Source of the DNA: Pirellulales bacterium
GTDB lineage: Bacteria > Planctomycetota > Planctomycetia > Pirellulales > S012-138
NCBI GenBank assembly: GCA_028066245.1
Contig: JALCBR010000014.1
Span: forward strand, 1 to 56,341
Length of the DNA stretch: 56,341 nt
Direction of reading: 5' to 3'
Of this stretch, positions 33,100 through 41,946 are shown in pieces. A model generated the notes under the pieces. That model had not been told where the DNA came from and searched no databases. It saw nothing but the letters and a program-made list of their open reading frames with translations. How positions within the stretch are numbered: position 1 is the first letter of the stretch; each line of letters starts with the position of its first letter. The position numbers were made by a program, and so were the translations under genes.

Positions 33100-34435
33100 A
33101 TTGCTGGGGATCTCGACATGGAGATGGGATTTTGACGGCTGGATTGTGGCCGCAGGCATCCTATGCGCAGTTGCAGCGGCGCTCTTGGGAAATTTCCTCG
33201 TGCTGCGGCGGATGAGCATGTTGGGAGATGCCATCAGCCATGCGGTACTGCCTGGTCTGGCTGCGGCGTTTATCTACACGTCCAGCCGCAACAGCTTGCC
33301 GATGTTCCTGGGCGCGGCAGCCGTGGGCATTCTCACCGCGTTCTTTACAGAGTGGATTCGCGGAGTGGGCAAGGTGGACGAAGGCGCATCGATGGGAGTC
33401 GTTTTCACGTCGCTGTTCGCGTTGGGGTTGGTGATGATCGTCCAAGCCGCAGACCATGTTGACCTTGATCCCGATTGCGTGTTGTACGGCTCGCCGGAAT
33501 ACACGCCTATGAACACGGTTTTCCTTGCAGGGTGGGAGGTGCCCATCTCCGTCATCACGTTGGGGATTGTAGCGACGGTCAACGCGGCCTTTGTGATCTT
33601 CTTCTATAAAGAACTCAAGTTCAGTTCGTTTGACCCGTCACTGTCGACGACGACTGGCTTCAGCGCGACCTTGATGCACTACATGCTGGTGGTGTTGGTT
33701 GCCGTCACGGCGGTCGCCAGTTTCGAGTCGGTTGGCAATATCCTGGTTGTGGCCATGTTCGTCGTCCCGCCTGCGACGGCCTATTTGTTGACGGATCGTT
33801 TGGCGGTGATGATTCTCCTCAGCTTGGTGCTGGCTTGTGTTTCTGCTGTGCTGGGGCATCTCGGCGCAATCGCCGTTCCTCGTTGGTTCGGTTTTGCGAG
33901 CAGCTTGCCGACGGCGGGAATGATGGCTGTCTCTACCGGGTTGATTTTCTCCCTGACTGTCGCCTTCAGCCCTAAACAAGGTGTGTTGGTTAAGTTTGTC
34001 CGCCGGCGAATCTTGGCATGGTCCACGCTTGCGGATGACATTGTCGGCGTGCTCTATCGTCGCGAGGAACGCAGCAAGGATTCGCGGGCGACTCGCGAGA
34101 TCCTGCGCTCACTCCTCTTGGCGGACGCGTTTTCATTGCGGATGGTGCTACGGTGGCTGAGGTTCCGCGGTGAATTGATACGGCATGGAGAACGATACGA
34201 ACTGACGCAACAAGGGAGGGCACGCGCACAGGATCTTGTGCGATCGCACCGACTGTGGGAGCAATACCTGGTCTCACAAGCCGGGTTGGACGAAGACCGA
34301 ATTCACGACAAGGCCGAGAAATGGGAACACGTCACGGATCTTGAGTTGCGTCGCCGACTGCGGGATGAAACGAACGCGCCGCGCATCGACCCCCACGGAA
34401 CTCCAATCCCGGACGAGCGGGCGGAAGCGGAATAG
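33089..34435 (+). CDS. ABC-3 metal permease fused to a MntR-type domain (second)
   Basis: 448 residues. Residues ~1-300 form an ABC-3 permease (GNFLVLRRMSMLGDAISHAVLPGLAAAF motif, 8-9 helices). Residues ~310-448 carry a short DtxR-like module: ADDIVGVLYRR (Asp317 at the MntR D8 position), a winged helix around LADAFSLRMVLRWLRFRGELIRHGERYELTQQGRA, and SHRLWEQYLVSQAGLDEDRIHDKAEKWEHV. By eye H387, E391, H406, E410, E413 and H414 align with the metal ligands of DtxR/MntR, with Glu at the DtxR Cys102 position as in Mn-specific MntR. It ends in DPHGTPIP, like the PHGNPIP of DtxR proteins. It pairs with the first permease to form the channel. Confidence 0.85.
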   Translation: MELELLGISTWRWDFDGWIVAAGILCAVAAALLGNFLVLRRMSMLGDAISHAVLPGLAAAFIYTSSRNSLPMFLGAAAVGILTAFFTEWIRGVGKVDEGASMGVVFTSLFALGLVMIVQAADHVDLDPDCVLYGSPEYTPMNTVFLAGWEVPISVITLGIVATVNAAFVIFFYKELKFSSFDPSLSTTTGFSATLMHYMLVVLVAVTAVASFESVGNILVVAMFVVPPATAYLLTDRLAVMILLSLVLACVSAVLGHLGAIAVPRWFGFASSLPTAGMMAVSTGLIFSLTVAFSPKQGVLVKFVRRRILAWSTLADDIVGVLYRREERSKDSRATREILRSLLLADAFSLRMVLRWLRFRGELIRHGERYELTQQGRARAQDLVRSHRLWEQYLVSQAGLDEDRIHDKAEKWEHVTDLELRRRLRDETNAPRIDPHGTPIPDERAEAE

Positions 34436-34583
34436 CCAGAGTTGTTGGCAGAAACGCTGACGTCACCACCGCGGAGTGTCAGAGCAAACAGAAAAAATTT
34501 CAGGCAACAATTGAAAGCACTCACCGCGACGATCAAGATAACACACTTGGTTGAGGAATGTGCACGTTGTGCATCACCGCTGG
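34325..34583 (+). repeat. diverged direct repeat, copy 1 (intact permease end plus broken barrel-gene start)
   Basis: 34325-34480 (end of the second permease and ~45 bp past its stop) matches 37375-37525. 34499-34583 matches 37739-37824, the region around the start of the outer-membrane barrel gene. In this copy the permease end is intact, but the barrel-like start runs only ~85 bp and then diverges. About 190 bp present in copy 2 are missing between the two blocks. Confidence 0.8.
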
Positions 34584-34663
34584 TGTGATACGGACGACTC
34601 CACCACGGAACTTCAGTCATGATGGACCGTCTACGTCATCCCCTATGCGAACTTGAGGAAAAG

Positions 34664-37300
34664 ATGAGCAACATGTGTGTAAGAGTTCCGAGTGCGCGTG
34701 TTCTTGTGACGCTAATACTGCTGGCCCTTTTCGGCGTCTTCGCTTCACCGGTTCGATCTCAGGATACAGCAACCATCGATGAAGACTGGACCGATGCTTT
34801 TCAGTGGCGATCAATCGGTCCGACAACCGCCGGCGGGCGAATTGTTCGGATTGCCGTTGTCGAAAGCGACCCGAATACATTTTACGTGGCCTCGGCCGGA
34901 GGCGGGCTATGGAAGACGACCAACAACGGGATCACGTTTGAAGGTCTCTTTCAACATGAAAGCACCATCTCCATCGGCGATGTCGTAGTCTCTCCGTCCA
35001 ACCCCGACATCGTTTGGGTGGGTACCGGCGAACACAACCCGCGCAACAGTGTCTCTTGGGGTGACGGGGTCTACAAATCAACCGACGGTGGCAAGACTTG
35101 GAAAAATATGGGGCTGAAAGATTCGTTTCAGATTGGTCGCATGGCCATTCATCCCACCAACCCCGACATTGTTTACGTGGGTGCGCTCGGTCGACTGTGG
35201 GGCCCTAATCGGCAGCGAGGTGTCTTCAAGACCACCGATGGTGGTGAGACCTGGAGGAAGGTGCTGTTTGTCAGTGAAAATACGGGGATCATCGAACTGC
35301 AAATGAACCCGGACGATCCCGATACGCTCTTGGCAGCCGCCTACCAGCGCCGTCGCGACGGGTTCGATGGTGGAGAACCGGCCATTAGTAGCGGACCTGA
35401 AAGCGGCGTTTATAAAACGACCGACGGTGGAAAGAAATGGACTCGATTGTCCAAAGGTCTACCCGAAGGAGACATGGGCCGCACGGGAATCGACTATTAC
35501 CAATCCGATCCGGACATTGTGTATCTGCAAACCGGAGGTTCGCGCGTCCGCGATGGCAGCAACGGTGTGTATCGATCCGAAGACGGGGGCGATAGTTGGA
35601 AAAAGGTCAACGACCTTTCCATACGGCCCATGTATTACAGCCAGATCCGCGTCGATCCTAGCGACGATCAGCGCGTCTACACCATGGCCACTTCCTCGCA
35701 TCGATCGACTGACGGTGGCAAGACGTTCTCCTCTGGGTTTGCCGGTCGTCCGCGCACGCACGAAGATTCCCATGAACTATGGATCGATCCACGTGACGGT
35801 GCTCATATGATCTTGGGTAACGACGGAGGATTGTTTCAAACCTATGATTACGGACGGAACTGGGACTTCATTGGCAACCTCCCCATTGCTCAGTCCTATC
35901 ATGTGGGACTGAGTCCTCAGAGGCGTTACTGGGCCTACACGGGATTGCAGGACAACGGGAATTGGGGAGCTCCCAACCTGATGCGCGGCACTCGTGGTCC
36001 GGGCAATGATGACTGGGTTCGCGTCAGCGGCGCCGACGGGTTTGTTTGCCTCGTCGATCCCAACGATGCCAATACGCTGTACTACGAAACGCAAAACTCC
36101 AACATGCGGCGGATGGATCTTCGCACGGGACGAAGCTCACGCATCCGCCCTCAAGCTGAGAATCAGCGTTGGAATTGGGAGGGACCGCTGTGTATCTCTC
36201 CCCATGATTCGAAAGTTCTTTTCACTGTTGGCAAAAACGTGTTCCGCTTAAGCGATCGTGGCGACGATGCGGACGAGATTTCTGACGACCTCTCGAGCGC
36301 CGAACGCGGTAGTGGGTCGGCGGTCGCGCAATCTCCGATCAATGCAAACGTCATTTACGCTGGCTATACTGACGGAGCCCTGTGGGTCACCCGCGACGGA
36401 GGCAAAGAGTGGAAACGCATTGACACAAACGTTGGCTTACCCGGCCAGCGATGGGTCGATTCGATCGAAGCCAGTCGCTATGAAGAGGGACGAGTTTATG
36501 TCGCCTTTGACGGACACCGGTCTAATGATGACGCGCCTTATGCGTTTGTCAGTGAAGATTACGGAGCCACGTGGCGCAGCATGAATGATGGTCTGCCTGA
36601 AAACGGATCGACGCGGGCGTTACGTGAGGACATCACGAATCCGAATCTGCTTTACTGCGGAACGGAATTCGCGATGTTTGCTTCGATTGATCGGGGACGT
36701 TCCTGGACCAAGATCAACAACAACTTGCCGACAGTAGCGATTCACGAGGTAGCCCTTCACGGCAAGTCCGGTGAAATCGTAGTCGCGTCCCATGGACGTG
36801 GACTATGGGTGCTGGACGTCACGCCGCTTCGTCAGATGACTACCAGAGTGCATCGGAGATCGGCTCATCTTTTCCAGCCGCAACCGGCCATCCTTTGGCA
36901 GCGCGGCGGATTGCCAACCGGCGATCTTTACGGAGGACGACGGTGGTACGGTGAAAACCCGTACCGTGGCGCGGTGATTTACTACTTTCTCCGCCAGTCC
37001 GTGGGCAGTCTTGTTTTGACGATCACCGACGATGAGGGGAATGTCATTCGCACGATGACCGGTGATGCGTTGGGTAAAGACGCGCGCTCGCCTGGCCTGC
37101 ACCGCATTGAGTGGAATACTCGCCGAGACCCCGCCCGGCGGACCACCAACGAGCGGCGTTCCTCACGAGGCGGCCAACAAGGCAATCGTGGCGGATCGGG
37201 TTCTCAAGTTAGTACCGGGACCTATCGGCTGACCTTGACCATTAACGGAGAGCAGCTGACGCAATCGGTTCAGCTGCAATCCGATCCTGGTGACGGTTGA
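34664..37300 (+). CDS. secreted Vps10/sortilin-like Asp-box protein
   Basis: 878 residues from ATG 34664, with GAGGAAAAG just upstream; two alternative starts, 34619 and 34673, exist. Signal peptide VLVTLILLALFGVFASPVRSQ. Residues ~35-700 form beta-propeller blades with at least nine Asp-boxes of type S/T-x-D-x-G-x-T-W (KSTDGGKTWK, KTTDGGETWR, RSEDGGDSWK, SEDYGATWRS and others), as in sortilin/Vps10 and BNR-repeat proteins. The last ~150 residues include a FlgD-like beta part (GSLVLTITDDEGNVIRTMTGDA) common in secreted proteins of this group. It is an extracellular binding or processing scaffold without recognised catalysis. Its codons appear normal. It separates the transporter operon from the barrel gene. 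Confidence 0.8.
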   Translation: MSNMCVRVPSARVLVTLILLALFGVFASPVRSQDTATIDEDWTDAFQWRSIGPTTAGGRIVRIAVVESDPNTFYVASAGGGLWKTTNNGITFEGLFQHESTISIGDVVVSPSNPDIVWVGTGEHNPRNSVSWGDGVYKSTDGGKTWKNMGLKDSFQIGRMAIHPTNPDIVYVGALGRLWGPNRQRGVFKTTDGGETWRKVLFVSENTGIIELQMNPDDPDTLLAAAYQRRRDGFDGGEPAISSGPESGVYKTTDGGKKWTRLSKGLPEGDMGRTGIDYYQSDPDIVYLQTGGSRVRDGSNGVYRSEDGGDSWKKVNDLSIRPMYYSQIRVDPSDDQRVYTMATSSHRSTDGGKTFSSGFAGRPRTHEDSHELWIDPRDGAHMILGNDGGLFQTYDYGRNWDFIGNLPIAQSYHVGLSPQRRYWAYTGLQDNGNWGAPNLMRGTRGPGNDDWVRVSGADGFVCLVDPNDANTLYYETQNSNMRRMDLRTGRSSRIRPQAENQRWNWEGPLCISPHDSKVLFTVGKNVFRLSDRGDDADEISDDLSSAERGSGSAVAQSPINANVIYAGYTDGALWVTRDGGKEWKRIDTNVGLPGQRWVDSIEASRYEEGRVYVAFDGHRSNDDAPYAFVSEDYGATWRSMNDGLPENGSTRALREDITNPNLLYCGTEFAMFASIDRGRSWTKINNNLPTVAIHEVALHGKSGEIVVASHGRGLWVLDVTPLRQMTTRVHRRSAHLFQPQPAILWQRGGLPTGDLYGGRRWYGENPYRGAVIYYFLRQSVGSLVLTITDDEGNVIRTMTGDALGKDARSPGLHRIEWNTRRDPARRTTNERRSSRGGQQGNRGGSGSQVSTGTYRLTLTINGEQLTQSVQLQSDPGDG

Positions 37301-37343
37301 CCAAAGCGGGGGCAACGTTGTTTTAGAACGAGCGACGCGAGGT

Positions 37344-37368
37344 GCCCTCTCGCATCATGCGAGAGGGC
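37344..37368. terminator. perfect 12-bp hairpin after the sortilin-like gene
   Basis: GCCCTCTCGCAT, one base, ATGCGAGAGGGC. It lies 44 bp after the stop at 37300 and just before the duplicated permease fragment. No T-run follows on either strand, so it may be a Rho-dependent or RNA-stabilising hairpin, or an insertion scar. Confidence 0.45.
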
Positions 37369-37374
37369 AATCCC

Positions 37375-37824
37375 GAACACGAGACCTTGTGTTTGCGTTG
37401 GCGGCTGTGGGACGAGATAACTCGCCCCGCATTGATCCGCACGGAACTCCATCCCGGACGAGCGAGCGAAGCGGAATAGCCGGAGCCGTTCGCAAAAGCG
37501 CGCTGACCGTCACAACCGTGACCGTGGTTGTTATCTTCGGCTTAGCTGGGCCAAACCCAGTTCGCACGCACCAGTTGGCACCTGTTGTCCCCTGAAGACG
37601 ATAAGGGGAACCGAATCGGCATGACCCGTCTCGCGGGGTGCGCGTTTCGGCAGACGCCACATTGATTCGCTTGGATTGAAATGTACTCCTTGTCGATACG
37701 TGAATCGGAGTTAGACGTACGTCGAGGCAAGGAAGGAAACCTTCAGGCAGCAGTTGAAAGGACTCACTGTGACGATTAAGACGGAGTTTTTTGGTCGAGG
37801 AATGCGCACGTTGTGCATCGCTCT
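37375..37824 (+). repeat. diverged direct repeat, copy 2 (broken permease end plus intact barrel-gene start)
   Basis: The first block (37375-37525) aligns with the last ~110 bp of the second permease gene plus flank, but with a frame change after a 3-bp and a 1-bp gap, so it is a pseudo-3' end. After a ~210-bp spacer absent from copy 1, the second block (37739-37824) covers the upstream region and start of the barrel gene. The 37301-37801 stretch holds no other gene. Confidence 0.8.
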
Positions 37825-38752
37825 ATTGGCGACGATCATCAGCGCGCAGGCTTGGACCGCGAGTGCAGAGGAGTTCCACGCGGGACGGTTTGATTCCTGC
37901 TGCAAGGACACTTGCTTTGACCCTTGCGAAGATGAGAGTGATCTCATCTGTTCGTATGGTCCCCACCCCTGCGAGCCGCGTGGGACGCTATTGCAGTGGA
38001 GCTACGGAACAAGCTTCTCCGGCGGGCCAGATCGGGATGAGCCGCTCGTGACAGACCGGCCCGATTTCACGGAAGCGGCTTCAACGGTTGGACTGGGCGT
38101 CGCTCAGTTGGAAATGGGGTACACGTACACGTTTGACAATGACGGAACCACAGCGACGAAGACGCATTCCTATCCGGAGACGTTGCTACGGTATGGGATG
38201 TTCGCCGAGTGGTTTGAACTCCGTGTTGCTTGGAACTACGCCGTCCAAGAAACCGGTCAGGTGCGCAGATCGGGAGCGGCGGACTTGTATTTGGGAGTCA
38301 AGTTGGGCCTGACTCCGCAGGAAGGCATCTTACCGGAGATGGCATTGATCCCGCAGATGAATGTCCCCACAGGAGCGCGCGTCTTCACCGCTGATGAGAC
38401 ACAACCCGGTTTGAACTGGAATTATGCCTGGGAGCTCAACGATTGCATTGCGACAGGCGGAAGCACGCAGTTCAATCGCGCATTGGATGAAATGACCGCC
38501 GCGGCGTTCACGGAATGGGCTCAGTCTTGGACAATAGCCTATACGTTGACGGACCGCTTTGGAGCCTACACGGAGTGGTACGCTTTCTTCCCGCATAGCG
38601 CAGATACGGCTTTGCCGGAGCACTACTTCAACGGCGGCTTCACGTATTTGGTTTCCAATGATGTGCAATGGGATATCCGTGCCGGCGTGGGCCTCAATGA
38701 CCGCTCCGATGACTACTTCATCGGTTCGGGGCTTTCCGTTCGCTATTGGTAG
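37802..38752 (+). CDS. outer-membrane beta-barrel protein (PF13557-like)
   Basis: 316 residues from ATG 37802 (MRTLCIALLATIISAQAWTASA signal peptide); GTG 37769 is an alternative start. Mature part begins with a Cys-rich segment (DSCCKDTCFDPCEDES, ICSYGPHPC), then TDRPDFTEAASTVGLGVAQLEMGYTYTFD, the start of the barrel family related to MetA-pathway phenol-degradation proteins. It then has alternating beta strands ending in Trp (LSVRYW), as outer-membrane barrels do. In the ancestral order it followed the Mn transporter permease directly, so it may let metal or a metal complex cross the outer membrane. The Cys-rich segment could bind metal. Confidence 0.75.
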   Translation: MRTLCIALLATIISAQAWTASAEEFHAGRFDSCCKDTCFDPCEDESDLICSYGPHPCEPRGTLLQWSYGTSFSGGPDRDEPLVTDRPDFTEAASTVGLGVAQLEMGYTYTFDNDGTTATKTHSYPETLLRYGMFAEWFELRVAWNYAVQETGQVRRSGAADLYLGVKLGLTPQEGILPEMALIPQMNVPTGARVFTADETQPGLNWNYAWELNDCIATGGSTQFNRALDEMTAAAFTEWAQSWTIAYTLTDRFGAYTEWYAFFPHSADTALPEHYFNGGFTYLVSNDVQWDIRAGVGLNDRSDDYFIGSGLSVRYW

Positions 38753-38953
38753 CTGAAGCGCTCTGTGCTGTGCTGTGCTGCAAATTCGTTCTGCTCACAG
38801 TCTGATGAAACGTTCAATAGGCCGTGAGCAGAACAGGAATCAACAAAGCGTTTGAGACCATCTCCTTGTCTGGTGCTCAGTTCGTCGATATTTCTCAACG
38901 CTTGGCGGACGCGCGATCAAATGGCCGCGACGTTCCGCGCGTCCTGCCTTCAT

Positions 38954-39179
38954 GCGTACGGGCGAAATTGACATTGGTCAAATTTTCCATCCTCCAAGGG
39001 GGGTGGCGCAAACGCTTCACGCCCACGCAATGGACCAGCAACGGGACCGCAAACGTCACCGGCAACCTTGACGTTACGTTCAGTAGCCTGTTAACCGTCA
39101 ACCTCCTATGGCGCTCGGCAGCGCGCAGAAAGGCCGAAAACATCTAAAAATTTGACCAATGTCAATTTCGCCCATACGC
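38954..39179. mobile_element. MITE-like element with 33-bp inverted ends
   Basis: 38954-38986 and 39147-39179 are inverted repeats with a single mismatch in 33 bp, and similarity fades out over ~25 further bp on the outer side. The core (38987-39146) holds no gene that I can support. The frames that span it on both strands are by-products of the symmetry. It sits in the 561-bp gap between the barrel gene and the methylase gene. No target duplication was recognised. Confidence 0.7.
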
Positions 39180-39313
39180 CTGAGAGCAGGGCGTGTGGTA
39201 TCCCATCAGGGATGACTCGACAGCGTTTGTTCGGCGAGCGGGACAGCAATCGGAGAGGTATTCGAGCTCAAGAGAAGCGCTGCGGTGCCGTTCTCTTGAC
39301 AGGCGATAGCGCT

Positions 39314-40225
39314 TCAATACGTCAACAGGAGGCGGTCTGTAACGATCTCCTTCTCCAACGTGCGTCCATTCATTTGGAAGCGCCGCAGCATCGAACGCCC
39401 GCAGTTGACGAGCGCTTCGCGTTGGAAAAGCCCTGGGGGAATCTGCACGTCGCAAAGCACATCGCCAGACTTCTTACTACCGTCAATACTGAGCGCGACA
39501 AAGGCACCACGCCGCTTGCAGTCCGCGATTGCCTCAAACAGGCGTTGCAAACTGAAAGCTTGTGCGCCGTAGAGGATGCTTTGAGAGTGGCGATAGGGAG
39601 GATCGCAATAGATGAGGTCTTCGCGACCGGCTCGGCCCATCGCGGCCTGAAAATCGAGTACGTCAAACTGCGCTCCCATAGTCCGCTGACTCCAAGTCTC
39701 CACGCGTTGCGCAAAGCTCTCCGGTGCGATTGGCTGATGCGGACCGCATGGAGTCGACATGTGCCCGTCTTCTTTGCGAAATCTCATCACACCGCCGTAG
39801 CATGCCCTGCACAGGAAGAGAAGGTCCGCACCGTTGGGTCGCGCGTTGTAAGCGGCCTTCACTTGCTCGTAAGCGGTTGCTTTCCCATGTCGTCCGATCA
39901 TCGCCCAGCGTTCCTGGTACCAGCGCTTGAGTTTGCCAGGATCATTGCGAAGAGTTTGCCAGATCTCGATTAGCGGTGTAAACGCATCCGAGGCCAGCGC
40001 CCGCTGAGGAGCCAGCGTTCCCAAGACCGCGCCGCTGCCAAGAAACGGTTCGTGATACGTCTGAAAACCGCCGGGAAAGTGCGAGATGATTTCGTGAGCG
40101 AAGCGTTGCTTGTTGCCAATCCACTTCAGCAACTGGCTGCGAAACGGCCGAATGATTCCTCCCTGCGATTCTCGTTCAGGAGTCGCTGGCGGCGTATTAT
40201 GCGGGTTCCATCCCTCTTCATGCAT
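39314..40225 (-). CDS. D12-class DNA adenine-N6 methyltransferase, orphan
   Basis: 303 residues. Dam-like architecture: motif X QLLKWIGNKQRFA, motif I FLGSGA (61-66), target-recognition insert with CRACYGGVMRF, and catalytic motif IV DPPY (208-211). It methylates adenine in a short DNA site using S-adenosylmethionine. No restriction gene is beside it, so it may act in regulation or repair, or as a phage-derived guard. Start ATG 40225 lies 16 bp after the stop of the TPR gene on the same strand, so the two are probably co-transcribed. The gene ends close to the MITE-like element. Confidence 0.85.
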   Translation of the reverse strand: MHEEGWNPHNTPPATPERESQGGIIRPFRSQLLKWIGNKQRFAHEIISHFPGGFQTYHEPFLGSGAVLGTLAPQRALASDAFTPLIEIWQTLRNDPGKLKRWYQERWAMIGRHGKATAYEQVKAAYNARPNGADLLFLCRACYGGVMRFRKEDGHMSTPCGPHQPIAPESFAQRVETWSQRTMGAQFDVLDFQAAMGRAGREDLIYCDPPYRHSQSILYGAQAFSLQRLFEAIADCKRRGAFVALSIDGSKKSGDVLCDVQIPPGLFQREALVNCGRSMLRRFQMNGRTLEKEIVTDRLLLTY

Positions 40226-40241
40226 CAGACTTATATCTCGT

Positions 40242-41150
40242 TCACTCCGAGATGCTTGGATCGCGTTTTTCCTCTCCGACCGCGGCGCAGGTCGACGAAG
40301 AACTTTGACTCACTGTTTCTTCGCTCTGCACTGTGGTCAGCTCTTGCGCTACTGACGAGTCAACCGTTGTTGCATGCTCGGAAGTTCCATCCTTTTGATT
40401 GCCAAATCGCAGGAGCCACCACCAGGACTTGATCGCCCAATGGCGGTTGCGGCGTCGCTGAAAGGGGGGAGATTGTCGCAAGGTTGCATTCACATTTCGC
40501 ATGTGGTGGTGGGCTTCCGACCACTGCCCCAAGCTGGAAAGGAGCAGCCCGAAGGAATAGCTCGCTTCTGCATGGCCGGGGTAGAACCGCAGCATCTCGG
40601 CGAAGACTTCGGCAGCTCGGTCATGGTTGTCCAACCGTGCGTGCACTTGGGCAAGACGCAGGTAAGCCATCCCGTAGTCGTAATCCGCCTTCTCGGCATG
40701 CACCTGTTCGAGCCGTTCCATGGCTTGAGTGTGTTCACTCAGGTGGTATTGGCACAGCGCGAGCTTGTATCGTGCTTCGAGCAAAGTCGAATCTCGCTGG
40801 AGGGCTTTTTCATACCAAGGTTTGGCTTTCGAGAATCGTGCTGCCCTCAAGAAGATGTTGCCAAGCTGCACCATATGGTGTGGTTTATCCAGTTGATCAA
40901 TCTTTTGGCGCAGGTCGCTCACTTCCCGGCCGGAAAACCGCTGCCAAAGCGCGCGGGCTTCGTTCGCTAGCGACGGAAACATGCCTGGCGCCATCAAAAA
41001 CGCCACCAGGAAGACCGGGATGATCACAAACAGCGTTGTCTGGAAGACGAATCTCAGGATGGCGCGCGGCATCGGCGGCAGCCATCCACTACTCAACAAG
41101 AGCGCGGCGATGACAAGAGTCAAGGCAACGACAAGAATCCAACGCAGCAT
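40242..41150 (-). CDS. membrane-anchored TPR protein
   Basis: 302 residues from ATG 41150 (MLRWILVVALTLVIAALLLSS). Two N-terminal membrane helices (to ~62), then four or five tetratricopeptide repeats (KPHHMVQLGNIFLRAARFSKAKPWYEKAL, ...ARYKLALCQYHLSEHTQAMERL, ...AYLRLAQVHARLDNHDRAAEVF, ...ASYSFGLLLSSLGQWSEA). An unstructured Ser/Thr/Glu-rich tail follows. It is a scaffold facing the cytoplasm or periplasm. It is followed by the methylase gene (16 bp) and preceded by the SpoU methylase gene (54 bp), all on the minus strand. Confidence 0.75.
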   Translation of the reverse strand: MLRWILVVALTLVIAALLLSSGWLPPMPRAILRFVFQTTLFVIIPVFLVAFLMAPGMFPSLANEARALWQRFSGREVSDLRQKIDQLDKPHHMVQLGNIFLRAARFSKAKPWYEKALQRDSTLLEARYKLALCQYHLSEHTQAMERLEQVHAEKADYDYGMAYLRLAQVHARLDNHDRAAEVFAEMLRFYPGHAEASYSFGLLLSSLGQWSEAHHHMRNVNATLRQSPPFQRRRNRHWAIKSWWWLLRFGNQKDGTSEHATTVDSSVAQELTTVQSEETVSQSSSSTCAAVGEEKRDPSISE

Positions 41151-41204
41151 GCGGCAAGTATAGCCCTTGGCACTCAAATGGCGAACCAGGCAGGCTGAGC
41201 ACGG

Positions 41205-41750
41205 TTAACCGCTTGGATATTGCCGGCAGTATTCGTAAAGCGCCATCGCCGTCGCGTTGGCGACGTTTAAGCTGTGTGGAAGCCCATAGATGGGAATCTC
41301 GACAACATCGTCAAGCATCGCCAGAACATCTTCAGCCAGACCTGTCCTTTCGTTTCCGATCACCAAAGCGGTCTTCCGTGGAAAAGCATACTCCGGCAAA
41401 CATTGAGAACCACTGGCCTGTTCCAGACCGACAAGTCGATATCGCTCCGCGCGCAATGTGTTGAGCACCGGAGGCAAAGACCTCCGGCAGACCAAATCAA
41501 CGGTCTCAGCACCGTCTCGGGCGACGCGAGTTTCGATCTTTGCGTCACCGCAAGCGATCACTCGAGGAACTCCACAGCAGCCTGCCGTGCGAATAATGTT
41601 GGACACGTTGACATTGCTCCGCATCGGCGCGCAAACAAGCACGATCTCCCGCGGGCGCGTCAGTGACGAAGGCGGTTTGTGTCGTGTGTGCTCGAAGGTT
41701 GCCGGTGCCGTTTCATCTGGTCGGGCCGAATCTGAGTCAATGCCTGTCAT
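41205..41750 (-). CDS. SpoU/TrmH-family RNA 2'-O-methyltransferase
   Basis: 181 residues. SPOUT fold with deep-knot motifs: motif 1 NVSNIIRTAGCCGVPRVIACG, motif 2 TALVIGNERTGLAEDVL, motif 3 IPIYGLPHSLNVANATAMALYEY. These match the TrmH/SpoU class that methylates ribose in rRNA or tRNA. It is short, with ~35 extra N-terminal residues of no clear fold. It lacks the N-terminal RNA-binding domain of RlmB, so tRNA is the likelier substrate. Likely first of an operon with the TPR and Dam-like genes. Confidence 0.85.
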   Translation of the reverse strand: MTGIDSDSARPDETAPATFEHTRHKPPSSLTRPREIVLVCAPMRSNVNVSNIIRTAGCCGVPRVIACGDAKIETRVARDGAETVDLVCRRSLPPVLNTLRAERYRLVGLEQASGSQCLPEYAFPRKTALVIGNERTGLAEDVLAMLDDVVEIPIYGLPHSLNVANATAMALYEYCRQYPSG

Positions 41751-41946
41751 TGCATCTGCGTTGCTTTCGGTGGTTCAGCCAAAACAAGCCAAGTCAATTC
41801 TTGTAATGGATCTGTGTTGCTAACCGTTGGAGATTTACTCATCATACGGTGCCATGAATGTTAGCGTACACTGCTGCTTCTTCTTGGCTGCCTTGCGGAT
41901 CCCGCGAGAGCTTTCTTGAACTCCATTCCGGCCTCGACAAGAAAAC

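Noticed and set aside
38895-39973. Frames across the MITE-like element and the D12 methylase gene
   Set aside because: They follow from the inverted-repeat symmetry or run antisense to the methylase.
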